Shown: positions 18,785 to 27,521 of the stretch, one piece after another | How positions within the stretch are numbered: the stretch's first letter is position 1 | Layout of the letters: the number at the start of each line of letters is the position of its first letter | DNA from: Roseateles saccharophilus | Lineage (GTDB): Bacteria > Pseudomonadota > Gammaproteobacteria > Burkholderiales > Burkholderiaceae_C | Assembly (NCBI RefSeq): GCF_004342485.1 | Contig: NZ_SMBU01000013.1 | Span: 62,001 to 126,000, forward strand | Direction: 5' to 3' | DNA length: 64,000 bases | Notes under the pieces: generated by a model | What the model was told of the DNA's origin: nothing | The model's database searches: none | The model's input: only the letters and a program-made list of their open reading frames with translations | Made by a program: the position numbers and the translations under genes

Positions 18785-18905
18785 ATCGGGAGCCTTCCGA
18801 GCGCGCATGGTGGCGTGGCTCGACAGGCCGAGCAGCTCGCCAAAACCTTCGGCCATCGCGATGGCGGTCCCTGCCGGCTCGAAAAGCGCCGCTGCGTCTC
18901 GAACA
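18785..18905 (-). pseudogene. Decayed fragment of a Tde-type effector N-terminal domain
   Basis: The 244-base gap between alr and the immunity gene is not empty. Read on the minus strand, 18788-18865 codes AIAMAEGFGELLG-LSSHATMRA, closely matching residues about 152-172 of the toxin encoded at 19648-21048 (GIAQGFGELIGALSHATTRA). By eye about three quarters of bases match over about 65 bases. No start or full domain remains. The fragment lies directly downstream of the toxin-immunity pair in the same orientation. Confidence 0.7.
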
Positions 18906-18970
18906 ATTGCGTGACGATGGCCCCGACCAGTGTTCGTTCGCTGGTGGGATTTAGCGCCCCTGGCGCGTGC

Positions 18971-19627
18971 TCACCCCTTGGCCGCCTGCGCGACGTCCGC
19001 CATGACCTGCAACTCGGTCATTTGCGCCAGGATATCGAGGTGAACTTGGGCCTTCAGCTTCTGCAGCCGGTCCAGCGAAGCTTCGCCACCAAGCGCCAGC
19101 GCGGGTACGAAGCCGTACATGGTGTCGTGGTCGAGCGGTCCCAGTTTGGCCAGCGCACGCTCGAACAATGGCTGGTCGTCGACATCTTTCATGTCGTAGG
19201 CTTCACGCGAACTGCTGGAAAAGAAAAGCTGCAGTTCCTTGTCGGCCCCTCGGCGCGCGAAGGTCTCCGCGTCAAACGCGGGGAAAGCCCATCCGTATGC
19301 CGGGACGATCTTCAGCGACTGCCCCGTGTTCTTTCCCCAGAGGATCAACTCCCCGAAAGCCGTGCGGGCGATCACATGGAACGAGTCGAGTTCCATGAAC
19401 TTGGTTTCGCCGATCCAGCTATCGAGTGCATCCTCCCACTCAGCGGGATCCACGGTCCAGAGCAGGCCCTGCGCATATGCGCACCAGCCATGCTCTTGCC
19501 AGTATTCAAGCAGCTTGTCCGGCAACTGGCCGCGAAATTGCTCGATCTTCTCTGACGACACATCTCTGCGCGCAGAAGCGGGCCCGAACTGCTTGTAGCC
19601 CAAGAAGTTTTCAAAAAACTGATCCAT
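18971..19627 (-). CDS. Tdi1-like immunity protein (GAD-like plus DUF1851)
   Basis: 218 residues. The N-terminal half looks like a GAD-like domain (about 1-105; LPDKLLEYWQEHGW, then ELDSFHVIARTAFGEL) and the C-terminal part like DUF1851 (about 130-205; DQPLFERALAKLGPLDHDTMYGFVPALALGG). This two-domain form is that of Tdi1, which neutralises the Agrobacterium Tde1 DNase. It follows the Ntox15 toxin gene by 20 bases, so it should act in the cytoplasm as its immunity protein. The ATG at 19627 has AGGAAG upstream; an earlier in-frame start would overlap the toxin gene. GC is visibly lower than in neighbouring genes. Confidence 0.85.
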   Translation of the reverse strand: MDQFFENFLGYKQFGPASARRDVSSEKIEQFRGQLPDKLLEYWQEHGWCAYAQGLLWTVDPAEWEDALDSWIGETKFMELDSFHVIARTAFGELILWGKNTGQSLKIVPAYGWAFPAFDAETFARRGADKELQLFFSSSSREAYDMKDVDDQPLFERALAKLGPLDHDTMYGFVPALALGGEASLDRLQKLKAQVHLDILAQMTELQVMADVAQAAKG

Positions 19628-19647
19628 GAGACTTCCTATCTTTTCGA

Positions 19648-21048
19648 TCACTTGCACCGCTTGAGGCTGGCATTCATCTTGGTGGCGCCACGAGCGTTTT
19701 CCGGCACGGTTTTCGCAGCGTCATCCAGCGCTTCCACGCGACTGCGCCCAAGTTCGTCAGCACCGTTCTTCCACTGCGAACCAATCGATGAATTGACGCC
19801 CTTGTCACCCATTGAGGTCACCACGTCCTTGCCTCCAGCAATCATGTCCGGATTGTGGAGTGCGGCCAGTGTCTTCATGCGCTCGGCGGTCAAGGCAGCA
19901 GCCTTCTGAGCTGCTTCATCTCCGAATATGCCGTCTTCACCCAGCTGCTTTTCATACTGCGCCTGGAGTTCTTTCGAGTATTTGTCGCGCGCCTCTTTCT
20001 GTGCGGCGCCAGTTCCCTCGCGTCCGATCTCCGAGTAGCGCTTGCGCCCGTCCAAATACTCTTTGACCGTCAAATCATTCAGCCCCTTCTCCTGGCCCGA
20101 AAGTTGGCGGTCATATTCGGCTGGATCGCCCTTCTCGTTCTTCTTGAAGCATTTCACCTTCTTTTGCTTCATACCAGGCTGGGCGACCTCTTCCGCCGCC
20201 TCAGCTTTCCCAGCCTGCTTCTGGACTTGACTCGGCGATTGCGCCTCCTGTACCGGCGCCTCGCTTTGCTTGGCCTTGGGCTTGGGCCTCAACCGAGGAT
20301 TCCTGAGCAACGCATCCTGGTTCTTCGCCACCCACTCCGCGAACCCCTCACCCAACTTGCTCTTGCGCAGCAGCGCCAACGTCTCCTCGGCAGACGCCTT
20401 TCCCTGGCCCATCGTCAGCCGCGCCACGATGGCCATCAGGATGAGCTTGAACAAAAGGGCAACCGCATAGGCGTACTCGTCGCCCGCTGCATCGACCTCT
20501 GCGCGGGTGCGAGGGCTGTCGGGCGCGTTCCAGGCCCGCGTGGTGGCGTGGCTCAAGGCGCCGATCAGCTCGCCAAACCCCTGGGCGATGCCAACGACCA
20601 GGAAACCCAGGCCCAGCCAGGTGAGGATGGTGACGCCTGCGGAGACACCCAGGTCGGCACCGATCACCGCACCGGGCGCGGCACCGGCACCGCCGGCAAA
20701 GAAACCGATCACCGCACCGATCACGCCGCCGATGACCGTCGTGGCCACCAGCACCACCATCATCATGAGCAGCCCCGGAATCAGGCCCTTGACCAGTTCC
20801 TCCAGTGCGTGCCCCGTCTCGCGCAGGATGGCAGCACCTGCACGCTGCTGGCCAATGCCCACGGCGTCGTAGACCGCCTCGACGCGTTCCGCATTCTTGA
20901 GGAACGCATCCCAAGCACTGGTGTTGCCAGCGGCCGCGCCGTTGATGAATCCCGGCGTGACGCCGGCCCTGCGCTGGCCGGTGCCGTCGCGCACGTCGTG
21001 GTTACCTCGACTCGCGTCGAGTGGCCCGGGAATGCGGTAGTTGGCCAA
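19648..21048 (-). CDS. T6SS DNase effector with glycine-zipper N-terminus and Ntox15 (Tde1-like) C-terminus
   Basis: 466 residues. The N-terminal delivery part has a hydrophobic glycine-zipper region (about 88-160, VIGGVIGAVIGFFAGG), recalling the DUF6861/Tde N-terminus. After a charged linker (about 255-295), the C-terminal toxin (about 298-466) carries the Ntox15 features: CFK opening, GLNDLTVKEYL, the HxxD catalytic motif as HNPD (398-401), and VNSSIGSQW. Ntox15 proteins are DNases injected by T6SS. It lies 22 bases after vgrG and before its immunity gene. It starts with TTG and lacks an obvious strong ribosome-binding site, so the start is uncertain. No DUF4123 or EagR chaperone gene adjoins. 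GC drops sharply in the toxin half (below about 20,340). Confidence 0.87.
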   Translation of the reverse strand: MANYRIPGPLDASRGNHDVRDGTGQRRAGVTPGFINGAAAGNTSAWDAFLKNAERVEAVYDAVGIGQQRAGAAILRETGHALEELVKGLIPGLLMMMVVLVATTVIGGVIGAVIGFFAGGAGAAPGAVIGADLGVSAGVTILTWLGLGFLVVGIAQGFGELIGALSHATTRAWNAPDSPRTRAEVDAAGDEYAYAVALLFKLILMAIVARLTMGQGKASAEETLALLRKSKLGEGFAEWVAKNQDALLRNPRLRPKPKAKQSEAPVQEAQSPSQVQKQAGKAEAAEEVAQPGMKQKKVKCFKKNEKGDPAEYDRQLSGQEKGLNDLTVKEYLDGRKRYSEIGREGTGAAQKEARDKYSKELQAQYEKQLGEDGIFGDEAAQKAAALTAERMKTLAALHNPDMIAGGKDVVTSMGDKGVNSSIGSQWKNGADELGRSRVEALDDAAKTVPENARGATKMNASLKRCK

Positions 21049-21070
21049 GGCAGTCTCGCTCCGACCGGGC

Positions 21071-23113
21071 TCAGCGCTTCTTGCCCAGATCGTCCGCGAC
21101 CTTGTCCTTGAAGGTCTTCAGCGCCTCGGGCTTCTGGGCCTTCTCGGGCTTGCCAGGCTTCTGGGGGCTGGCACTGCCGCCGCCACCGCCGCCGCCCGAG
21201 TTGATCTTCACCATCGCGCCGGTGATGCTGACCGGGCCGCTGCCCTCGATGTTGATCATGGCGCCCTTGAGCGTCAGCGTGGCGCCGGCCTCGATGACGA
21301 CGTTGGCACCGGCCTTGATGTGCAGGTTGCTGGCGACCTTGATGTCGGTGCCCGCCCCGGACTCGACGGAAATGGATGCGCCGCTGGCATAGCTGGCGTC
21401 CGACGCGACGTTGACGCCATGCTTGCCGCCGATGTCGGCACTGGCGTCCTTGCCGATGGTGACCTGGACGTTCTCTGCAATGGTGTCGGCCAGGTTCTTG
21501 CCGATCGTGCGTTCCACGTTCTCGCCGAATTCCTCGGTGAGGTTCTTGGCCACCTTGCGGAACTGGTCGTTGCCGACCTCCAGGTGGGCGTCGTGCTTGA
21601 CGATCTCCAGCAGGTCCTTCTCGGCGTGCAGGCGGATGTATTCGTCGCCGATCTTGTCTTCGAAGGCCAGTTCGTTGAAATTGGCGGCCACGCCCTGCTT
21701 GCTGGAGCGCGATCGGAAGGTGGAGACGGTGGCGTGGTCGGGCAGCAGATAGGGCGGGATCTGCTCGGCGTTGTAGACGCTGCCGATGATGACGGGCCGG
21801 TCCGGGTCGCCCTCGGAGAACTGCACGACGACTTCCTGGCCGATGCGCGGCAGCGAAATCATGCCCCAGGCCTTGCCGGCGATGGGCGTGGCCACGCGCA
21901 GCCAGCAGGAGCTGTTCTCGTCGCTCTTGCCCAGGCGGTCCCAGTGGAACTGCACCTTGATGCGGCCATGCTGGTCGGTGTAGATCTCCTCGCCCTTGGG
22001 GCCGACAACGACGGCCGACTGCGTGCCGCTGATGTGCGGCTTGGGCGTGATGCGCTGGCTGCGGAACAGATCTTTGGCGCGCAGCGCATTGAAGCTGCAG
22101 CTGAAGTGCGAGTCGCGCTGGCCGGCTTCGTAGCCGCTGTAGACGGCGTCGATGCGCGTGCTGACGACGAGGTACTTGGCGTTCTCGGCGTCGCGCGGGT
22201 GGTCGGTCAGGCTGAACGTGGCGCCCACGGCGACACCGCGGATGTTGGTCTTGGCACTGGCCGCCGCATAGCGCGCGTCGGACTCCTCCATGCGCAGCTT
22301 CACGTAGCGCTGGCCTTCGGCGACCGTGAGGTACTCGCCCGGCGGGTCGTAGACCTCCAGCGCGGCTGGCGCCCCCGAGTGCATGGACGTGCTGTCCTTC
22401 AGCAGCGCCGTGCTCGGCGTGAGGTAGTTGTAGTCGTTGGTCGTCGTCTTGGCCGACTGCAATTCGAAAAAGTGACGCCACTCGCTGACGACGCCAGCAT
22501 GCTGGCCGTCACCCAGACCCTGCCGGAACTTGAAGCTGTCGTGCTTGGGATAGGCCTCGTGCGAGCTCATCTTGTCGACGACGACGAGGGTGTGCTTGCT
22601 GTCGGTGTGCTTGAAGAAGTAGTAGATGCCTTCCTGCTCCATCAGGCGGCTGACGAAGTTGAAGTCCGACTCGCGGTACTGCACGCAGTATTCGTAGGTG
22701 GGATAGCTGCCCTGCAGCTTGAACTCGATGTCGCCACCATAGGGCTGGAGCACCTTCTTGATGAGGGCTTCGATGCCGATGTTCTGGAAGATGCGCGTGT
22801 CGGCGCGCAGCGTGGCCAGCCACAGCCAGGGCCGCAGCGTGAGGCGATAGGCCGCGTAGCCACCACTGGCGCCGTCCAGGCCTGCGCTGGCGACGACGCC
22901 GTGCAGATGGCGCTGCGTACTGTCGTCGATCTGCAGGCTGACATAGGCCTTCTTGCCCAGCAGACCTTCGAGATCCACGTTGGCCTTGGCCTCGGCGAGC
23001 GCCAGCACGTTGAACTCGAACAACCGGCCCAATTCCTCGGTGGCGTTCAGGGACTGGAACAGCAGCTGCTGGTCGGGCTGGGTGTGGAGGGTGAAGGGAG
23101 GCGGCGAGGTCAT
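21071..23113 (-). CDS. vgrG: T6SS spike protein VgrG (TssI)
   Basis: 680 residues. Trimeric tail-spike protein combining gp27-like (about 1-370) and gp5-like OB (about 380-470, GRIKVQFHWDRLGK) domains with a beta-helical needle (about 510-630, repeated IGKDASADIGG-type strands, DUF2345-like end). A seven-glycine linker and a Lys/Pro-rich tail (about 633-680) extend beyond the core. The ATG has AGGAGAG upstream. It is followed by the Ntox15 toxin, so the tail is the likely docking site for that effector. Confidence 0.96.
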   Translation of the reverse strand: MTSPPPFTLHTQPDQQLLFQSLNATEELGRLFEFNVLALAEAKANVDLEGLLGKKAYVSLQIDDSTQRHLHGVVASAGLDGASGGYAAYRLTLRPWLWLATLRADTRIFQNIGIEALIKKVLQPYGGDIEFKLQGSYPTYEYCVQYRESDFNFVSRLMEQEGIYYFFKHTDSKHTLVVVDKMSSHEAYPKHDSFKFRQGLGDGQHAGVVSEWRHFFELQSAKTTTNDYNYLTPSTALLKDSTSMHSGAPAALEVYDPPGEYLTVAEGQRYVKLRMEESDARYAAASAKTNIRGVAVGATFSLTDHPRDAENAKYLVVSTRIDAVYSGYEAGQRDSHFSCSFNALRAKDLFRSQRITPKPHISGTQSAVVVGPKGEEIYTDQHGRIKVQFHWDRLGKSDENSSCWLRVATPIAGKAWGMISLPRIGQEVVVQFSEGDPDRPVIIGSVYNAEQIPPYLLPDHATVSTFRSRSSKQGVAANFNELAFEDKIGDEYIRLHAEKDLLEIVKHDAHLEVGNDQFRKVAKNLTEEFGENVERTIGKNLADTIAENVQVTIGKDASADIGGKHGVNVASDASYASGASISVESGAGTDIKVASNLHIKAGANVVIEAGATLTLKGAMINIEGSGPVSITGAMVKINSGGGGGGGSASPQKPGKPEKAQKPEALKTFKDKVADDLGKKR

Positions 23114-23228
23114 GGGCTCTCCTGGCGAGCTCTGGGGACGCGGGTCGACGAAGGCGGCTCGGCAGTCAGCAGGCATGGTGTCGCAGCAGGGTGCCCGCGG
23201 CAATCCCCCGCGCGAAGGACGGCGCCTC

Positions 23229-24602
23229 TCATGCTGCGGGCCGCTGCGCGCCGACCAGCCAACCGGATACGGGCTCGCCCACTTCCTGGCGCAGCACGAC
23301 GGACTCGACGGCCGACACCTGCAGCCCGGCCTCGGCCAGGCAGGCCTCGACGTAGGCGCGCTCGTGCGCATAGCGCCCGTGCAGCTGCAGGCGGTAGCCG
23401 GCCGGCTCGGGCACCTCGCCGGACAAGGCTTCGACGGTGAAGATGAGCCGGCCGCCGGGCCGCAGCGCCTGGGCCGCCGCCTTCATGGCGGCGTCGATGC
23501 GGCCGAAATAGCACAGCGTGTCGGCGCTGACGATGAGGTCGAAGCGGGCGGGGTGGTGCTGCAGATAGCCCACCAGCTCGGCTTTCACGAGCTCGTGATA
23601 GCCGCCACGCTCGCGGGCCTTGTCGAGCATGCCGCCGGACAGATCGACGCCGATCAGCTCGCGCGCATAGGGCGCCAGGAAAGGCGCGCACAGGCCCGTG
23701 CCGCAGCCAGCGTCCAGCACCGCCAGGTCGCCGCGGGCCTCGGGCGCCAGGCGCTGCAGCAGCTCGGCCACAAGGCTGGGGGCCCGGTACTCGAGGAAGG
23801 CCAGGCGCTCGTCGAAGCTCAGCGAGAAGGAGTCGAACAGCTTGCTGACGTAGTCGTCGGACGCCCGCTCGGGTGCGTTCCTGCCGGTCACGGCCGCCAG
23901 GTGGTGGCGCGGCTGGGGGTTGTCGGGCTCGGCCGCGATCCAGCGCTCGAAGGCCTGGGCGGCCTTCTCGGGCTGGCCGCTGTGCGCAAAGATCATCCCC
24001 ATCATGCGGTTGGCCTTGGGGTCGTCGGGCCGCAGTTCCAGCGAGGTGCCGAAGTGATGCATGGCCTCCTGCACACGGCGGGTCTCCACCAGCAGGTTGG
24101 CGAAGTTGGTGTGCGCGTCGGCAAACGCCGGCTCGCGCGCCAGCAGCTCGCGGAACAGCGCCTCCGCGGCATCGACCTCGCCCATGGCACGCAGCAGGCA
24201 GCCGAGGTTGTTGGCCACGGCCGGGTTCGCGGGTTCGAGTTCGCGGCAGCGCTCGTAGGCGGCGCGGGCATCGTCGGCACGCTGCAGCATCAGCAGCACA
24301 TTGCCACGGTTGTTGTGCCAGGAGGCGACGCCAGGGTCCATCTCCAGCGAGCGGTCGATCATCGCCAGCGCCTCTTCGCTCTTGCCGTCCTGATGCAGCA
24401 GCACGCCCAGGAAGTGCAGCGGGTTGGGGTCGTCCGGGCGCACCTCGACGAGCTTGCGGTAGAGCTTCTCGGCGGCCAGCACACGCCGGTCCTGGTGCAT
24501 GGCGATGGCCAACCGCAAGGCCTCGTCGTAGCTCAGCTCGGCCCGCTGCGGCTGCGGCGGGTTGGACGGGATGGCGCGGCGATGGGATTTGGTCTTGGAC
24601 AT
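23229..24602 (-). CDS. TPR-repeat SAM-dependent methyltransferase
   Basis: 457 residues from the chosen ATG. The N-terminal two thirds are tetratricopeptide repeats (about 25-250; HFLGVLLHQDGKSEEALA, NNRGNVLLMLQR, NNLGCLLRAMGE). The C-terminal part is a class I methyltransferase with SAM motif VLDAGCGTGLCAPFLA near residue 295 and the acidic IGVDLSGGML. Its substrate is unknown. It sits between the lipase and vgrG on the same strand, so it may modify a T6SS component or effector, or may be carried with the cassette. The start is uncertain (ATG 24602 preferred; in-frame codons exist upstream). Confidence 0.88.
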   Translation of the reverse strand: MSKTKSHRRAIPSNPPQPQRAELSYDEALRLAIAMHQDRRVLAAEKLYRKLVEVRPDDPNPLHFLGVLLHQDGKSEEALAMIDRSLEMDPGVASWHNNRGNVLLMLQRADDARAAYERCRELEPANPAVANNLGCLLRAMGEVDAAEALFRELLAREPAFADAHTNFANLLVETRRVQEAMHHFGTSLELRPDDPKANRMMGMIFAHSGQPEKAAQAFERWIAAEPDNPQPRHHLAAVTGRNAPERASDDYVSKLFDSFSLSFDERLAFLEYRAPSLVAELLQRLAPEARGDLAVLDAGCGTGLCAPFLAPYARELIGVDLSGGMLDKARERGGYHELVKAELVGYLQHHPARFDLIVSADTLCYFGRIDAAMKAAAQALRPGGRLIFTVEALSGEVPEPAGYRLQLHGRYAHERAYVEACLAEAGLQVSAVESVVLRQEVGEPVSGWLVGAQRPAA

Positions 24603-24681
24603 CGGCTTCACAGTCTCGGTGCGCGCTGGCGAGCCGAGGTCAGGGGTCTCCAGCGACCGGGTCGCGGGCAGCAAGGAACCG

Positions 24682-25836
24682 TCAATTCAGGAACGCGAGG
24701 GCACGCTCCGCGACGACACGCACTGACGAGAACAGCAGGTCGAGCACCCAGCGAAGGAAGCCGACCGTGAGGTCGGTGACGGCCATCGTCACGCGGCCGA
24801 GGAAGCGGAAGATGGCCTTCATCAACCCCGTCACCTGACCCGCCACCTCCTTGGACGCCGCGGCCCCCTTGGCGAGCAGCCAGGCCAGTTGGTCGAGCAG
24901 CGTTGCCGACACGGCGAGCGTCACGCCGACGGCGCCGACGAGCAGGTCCTTCAGGCGCGCCAGCAGCCAGCGCAGGCCCTTGCCGATCATCGTCAGCGCG
25001 CTGGCCGAACCCATCAGGATGCTGCCCTTGCCCTCGGCGGCCTGCTCCAGCCAGGACTTCACGTTCTGCTCCTCGTCGGGGTGGTTCTCGTCCGCCAGGG
25101 TCTGCCAGCTACGGTCCCTGACGCCGGGGATGTAGCTGCGCTTCATGTTGTGCGCGGCCACGCTGATCAGGCCCGTGCTCTGGATGACGTTGCCGGCACC
25201 GTCGAAGGGCATGTGGCAGAACGGGAACAGCGGGATCATCGGCACCGGGTCGGACGTGGCCGACACGCGATGGATGTGGTCGGCGCCCAGGCGTTTGGTC
25301 ATCGAGCGGGAGAAGAACACGTCGCCGGTGCGCGGCGCGCCGAAGGTGTAGAGGCTCACCGGCAGTCCTTGCGCGCTCAGCGCGTCGGCGTTAAGCATGG
25401 CCAGGGCGCCACCCAGGCTGTGCCCCACGCAATGGATGCGGCTGGGGTTGCGGTTGCGCAGGAAGTCGAAGATCTCCTGTTTGAAGCTCTTCCACACCTC
25501 ATGGAATCCGGCGTGCACGAGATGGCTGCTGGGCCCGAGCTGCATGCCGATGTTGAGGTTGCTGAGCCAGTCCGCTGTCTGCGCGGTGCCGCGCGTCGAG
25601 ATCAGCACCTCGCCGGCAAAGGCGCCTTCACCCGCCGCGACGTAGCCGAAGCCGCTGATCTTCTTGAACGGGCCGCCCCCGCTCCTGCCGGTGAAGCGGC
25701 CGTTGTCCGCCACCGCGAACATGCCTTCGCAACCCAGCGGAGCCTGGATTTCGTGCAGCTCAGTCACGCTCGATTCGCGCAGCTGGTAGACGCCCGACGC
25801 GATCGCCGCGGCCTGGGAAGGATTCAGAACGCCCAT
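24682..25836 (-). CDS. Class 3 lipase, putative T6SS phospholipase effector
   Basis: 384 residues. Lipase_3 alpha/beta-hydrolase: nucleophile S140 in VGHSLGGALA, with D196 and H208 (SDPVPMIP, FCHMPFDG) as likely triad partners. The C-terminal 120 residues form several hydrophobic or amphipathic helices (LLVGAVGVTLAVSATLLDQL and others), suggesting membrane insertion. No Sec signal peptide. In an operon with vgrG and clpV, the simplest role is an injected phospholipase attacking neighbours' membranes. GAGGAGC precedes the ATG. Lipid target and immunity partner are not proven; the upstream lipoprotein is one candidate partner. Confidence 0.87.
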   Translation of the reverse strand: MGVLNPSQAAAIASGVYQLRESSVTELHEIQAPLGCEGMFAVADNGRFTGRSGGGPFKKISGFGYVAAGEGAFAGEVLISTRGTAQTADWLSNLNIGMQLGPSSHLVHAGFHEVWKSFKQEIFDFLRNRNPSRIHCVGHSLGGALAMLNADALSAQGLPVSLYTFGAPRTGDVFFSRSMTKRLGADHIHRVSATSDPVPMIPLFPFCHMPFDGAGNVIQSTGLISVAAHNMKRSYIPGVRDRSWQTLADENHPDEEQNVKSWLEQAAEGKGSILMGSASALTMIGKGLRWLLARLKDLLVGAVGVTLAVSATLLDQLAWLLAKGAAASKEVAGQVTGLMKAIFRFLGRVTMAVTDLTVGFLRWVLDLLFSSVRVVAERALAFLN

Positions 25837-25847
25837 CGTCTCGCTCC

Positions 25848-26348
25848 TCAGGAAAGCTCACAGATGCCGAAGACTTCGCCACGGCGCTGGGGCTCAGTGC
25901 CCAGCTTGCAGGTCATGACGATGGGCTTGCCGTCCAGCTCGCCGTTGTCGTCGTAGTCCCGCTTGAACAGCACCCAGGCCTTGTGGCTCTTGCCGGCGTG
26001 GATGATCGTGATCGTCTGCTTGACCAGCGGCTCGTGCGGCAGCAAGGAACCCAGGAAGGAGCTGCGCACGATGGCCGGCAGCGAGAACGCGCCCGCCGCG
26101 TCGGTCGTCGTGCTGTCCTTGCCCTTCTCGCTCTTCCAGGCCCAGTCGAACTCGCGCTCGATGGTGGCGCCAGCGACCGGCTTGCCATCTTGCAGAACGG
26201 TTCCGCGCACGGCGGAGAACAACACCATCTTTCCCATCGCATGTCCTTCAGTACAGGCGCTCACGCCCAGCGTGACGATGAACGCCATCAATGCCTTGCG
26301 CCAGCGGCGGCCACTTGCTGCAACTTGCACAGGACACCTCTCGATCAT
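25848..26348 (-). CDS. Small lipoprotein, DUF6795-like; candidate immunity protein
   Basis: 166 residues from ATG 26348. An N-terminal basic stretch and hydrophobic core end in a lipobox (LGVSAC, Cys at about 32), predicting an outer- or inner-membrane lipoprotein. The mature part reads as a carboxypeptidase-regulatory-like beta-sandwich (GTVLQDGKPVAGATI, TDAAGAFSLPAI), resembling DUF6795. It lies 5 bases after the PI-PLC-like gene and 11 bases before the lipase. Immunity proteins against periplasmic phospholipase effectors are usually periplasmic lipoproteins, so it plausibly protects against one of these two. A later start (MGKMVLFS) would remove the lipobox. Confidence 0.7.
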   Translation of the reverse strand: MIERCPVQVAASGRRWRKALMAFIVTLGVSACTEGHAMGKMVLFSAVRGTVLQDGKPVAGATIEREFDWAWKSEKGKDSTTTDAAGAFSLPAIVRSSFLGSLLPHEPLVKQTITIIHAGKSHKAWVLFKRDYDDNGELDGKPIVMTCKLGTEPQRRGEVFGICELS

Positions 26349-26353
26349 TGGAT

Positions 26354-27475
26354 TCAAAGCCCTTCGATCGCATGGCCCGACTGCTGCATCAAGGTCTCGA
26401 GCATCTCGTTCCTGACGCGGTTCAGGTTGTAGATCGTCACGCACTTCTGGTAGTCGGCGAAATCGATCATCACGATGTTGGGCGTGAAGCTCGTCCACCT
26501 GTTCTTGTTGGCCACGTACAGGTGGCTGTTGCTCCTGTAGAGGTCCTTGAAGCTCAGCGCGCCCAGCTGGTTCATCATGGCCTTCTTGTAGCCCGCCTCC
26601 CAGACGTCGCGCAGCGCCTGCACGTTCACGCCCGACCACATCTTGTCGTTGCGGTCCTTGATGCTGGCCAGCATGCCGGTGGTGGTCCAGTACATCATGC
26701 CCATGGCGTCGCGGTCGCAGGTGACGCCGCTGCCCATCTGCTTCGCCTGCTTCTTGGTGTTCTTCTTGATGTCGTCGGTGCTGCTGAACTTGCCGAAGTA
26801 CTGGAGCCCGTGGAAGTCCTTCTGGTATTGGCGCGACGCGCCGGTCTCCTTGTCGAAGAGCTCGCCGAAGGACAGGCAGCCGCTGTAGATCTGGCCGTTG
26901 ATGACGGGCCCCAGCTTCTCCAGCTCCTTGGGGTCGAACAGCGTGATGACCTTGCCCGCCAGGCTGCCGACCGTGCGCGTGTTGAGGTTGATCTTGGCGC
27001 CGCCCGAGGTGTTGTGGTTGAACTGGGTGTCGCCCAGCACGCGCACGCAGGTGTCGACCACGTCCTTCAGGTTGTAGCACTTGGAGAACTTCAGGATCAG
27101 GAACTCCGACGGGTTCGCCGCCACATAGGTCTTGGCCTGCGTGAGCATGTCCGTCAGCGTGTCCTGGCCCCAGCCGCCGAGGTGGCCCACGTTCTGGTGC
27201 GACTGCGCCTCGCCGGGCCTGGCGCCCTTGTGCTTGTTGTCGATGACGCCCTTGGCCAGGTGGTAGGACTTCTGGTCAAAGCTGCCGTCGCTGCGCTTGA
27301 CGGTGGCGATGCGCATGTCGAAGAAGCGCACCCCGGCGTTGGCCTGGCCCGCGATGTCCAGGCTCTGGGTGATGACGTTGCTCTTGCCCTGGCCGTAGAT
27401 GCCGGCGTCGTGCGAGCCGGGGAAGACGATCTGATTGAGCTGCTTGTTCGCGTAGTGGCTGAGGAATGCGGTCAT
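26354..27475 (-). CDS. PI-PLC-like phosphodiesterase, putative T6SS phospholipase effector
   Basis: 373 residues. The N-terminal half has the phosphatidylinositol-phospholipase-C X-type catalytic layout: H22/D23 in PGSHDAG, R50 and D53 in VRFFDMRI, and a second histidine H72 in SYHLAKG. The C-terminal half contains NIVMIDFAD, the late TIM-barrel strand. No signal peptide. Expected reaction: cleavage of glycerophospholipid head groups (or a glycan-lipid). It sits between clpV and the lipase, so is likely a T6SS-delivered membrane-attacking enzyme. TGGAG precedes the ATG. Confidence 0.82.
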   Translation of the reverse strand: MTAFLSHYANKQLNQIVFPGSHDAGIYGQGKSNVITQSLDIAGQANAGVRFFDMRIATVKRSDGSFDQKSYHLAKGVIDNKHKGARPGEAQSHQNVGHLGGWGQDTLTDMLTQAKTYVAANPSEFLILKFSKCYNLKDVVDTCVRVLGDTQFNHNTSGGAKINLNTRTVGSLAGKVITLFDPKELEKLGPVINGQIYSGCLSFGELFDKETGASRQYQKDFHGLQYFGKFSSTDDIKKNTKKQAKQMGSGVTCDRDAMGMMYWTTTGMLASIKDRNDKMWSGVNVQALRDVWEAGYKKAMMNQLGALSFKDLYRSNSHLYVANKNRWTSFTPNIVMIDFADYQKCVTIYNLNRVRNEMLETLMQQSGHAIEGL

Positions 27476-27521
27476 GGTGCTTGCTCCAGTAAAAGCCGTG
27501 ATGCGAGGGCCTCGGCAAGCC

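Noticed and set aside
19855-21111. Plus-strand open frame of 418 codons opposite the Ntox15 effector
   Set aside because: The minus-strand gene has the HxxD toxin motifs, glycine zipper and operon context; the opposite translation is featureless.
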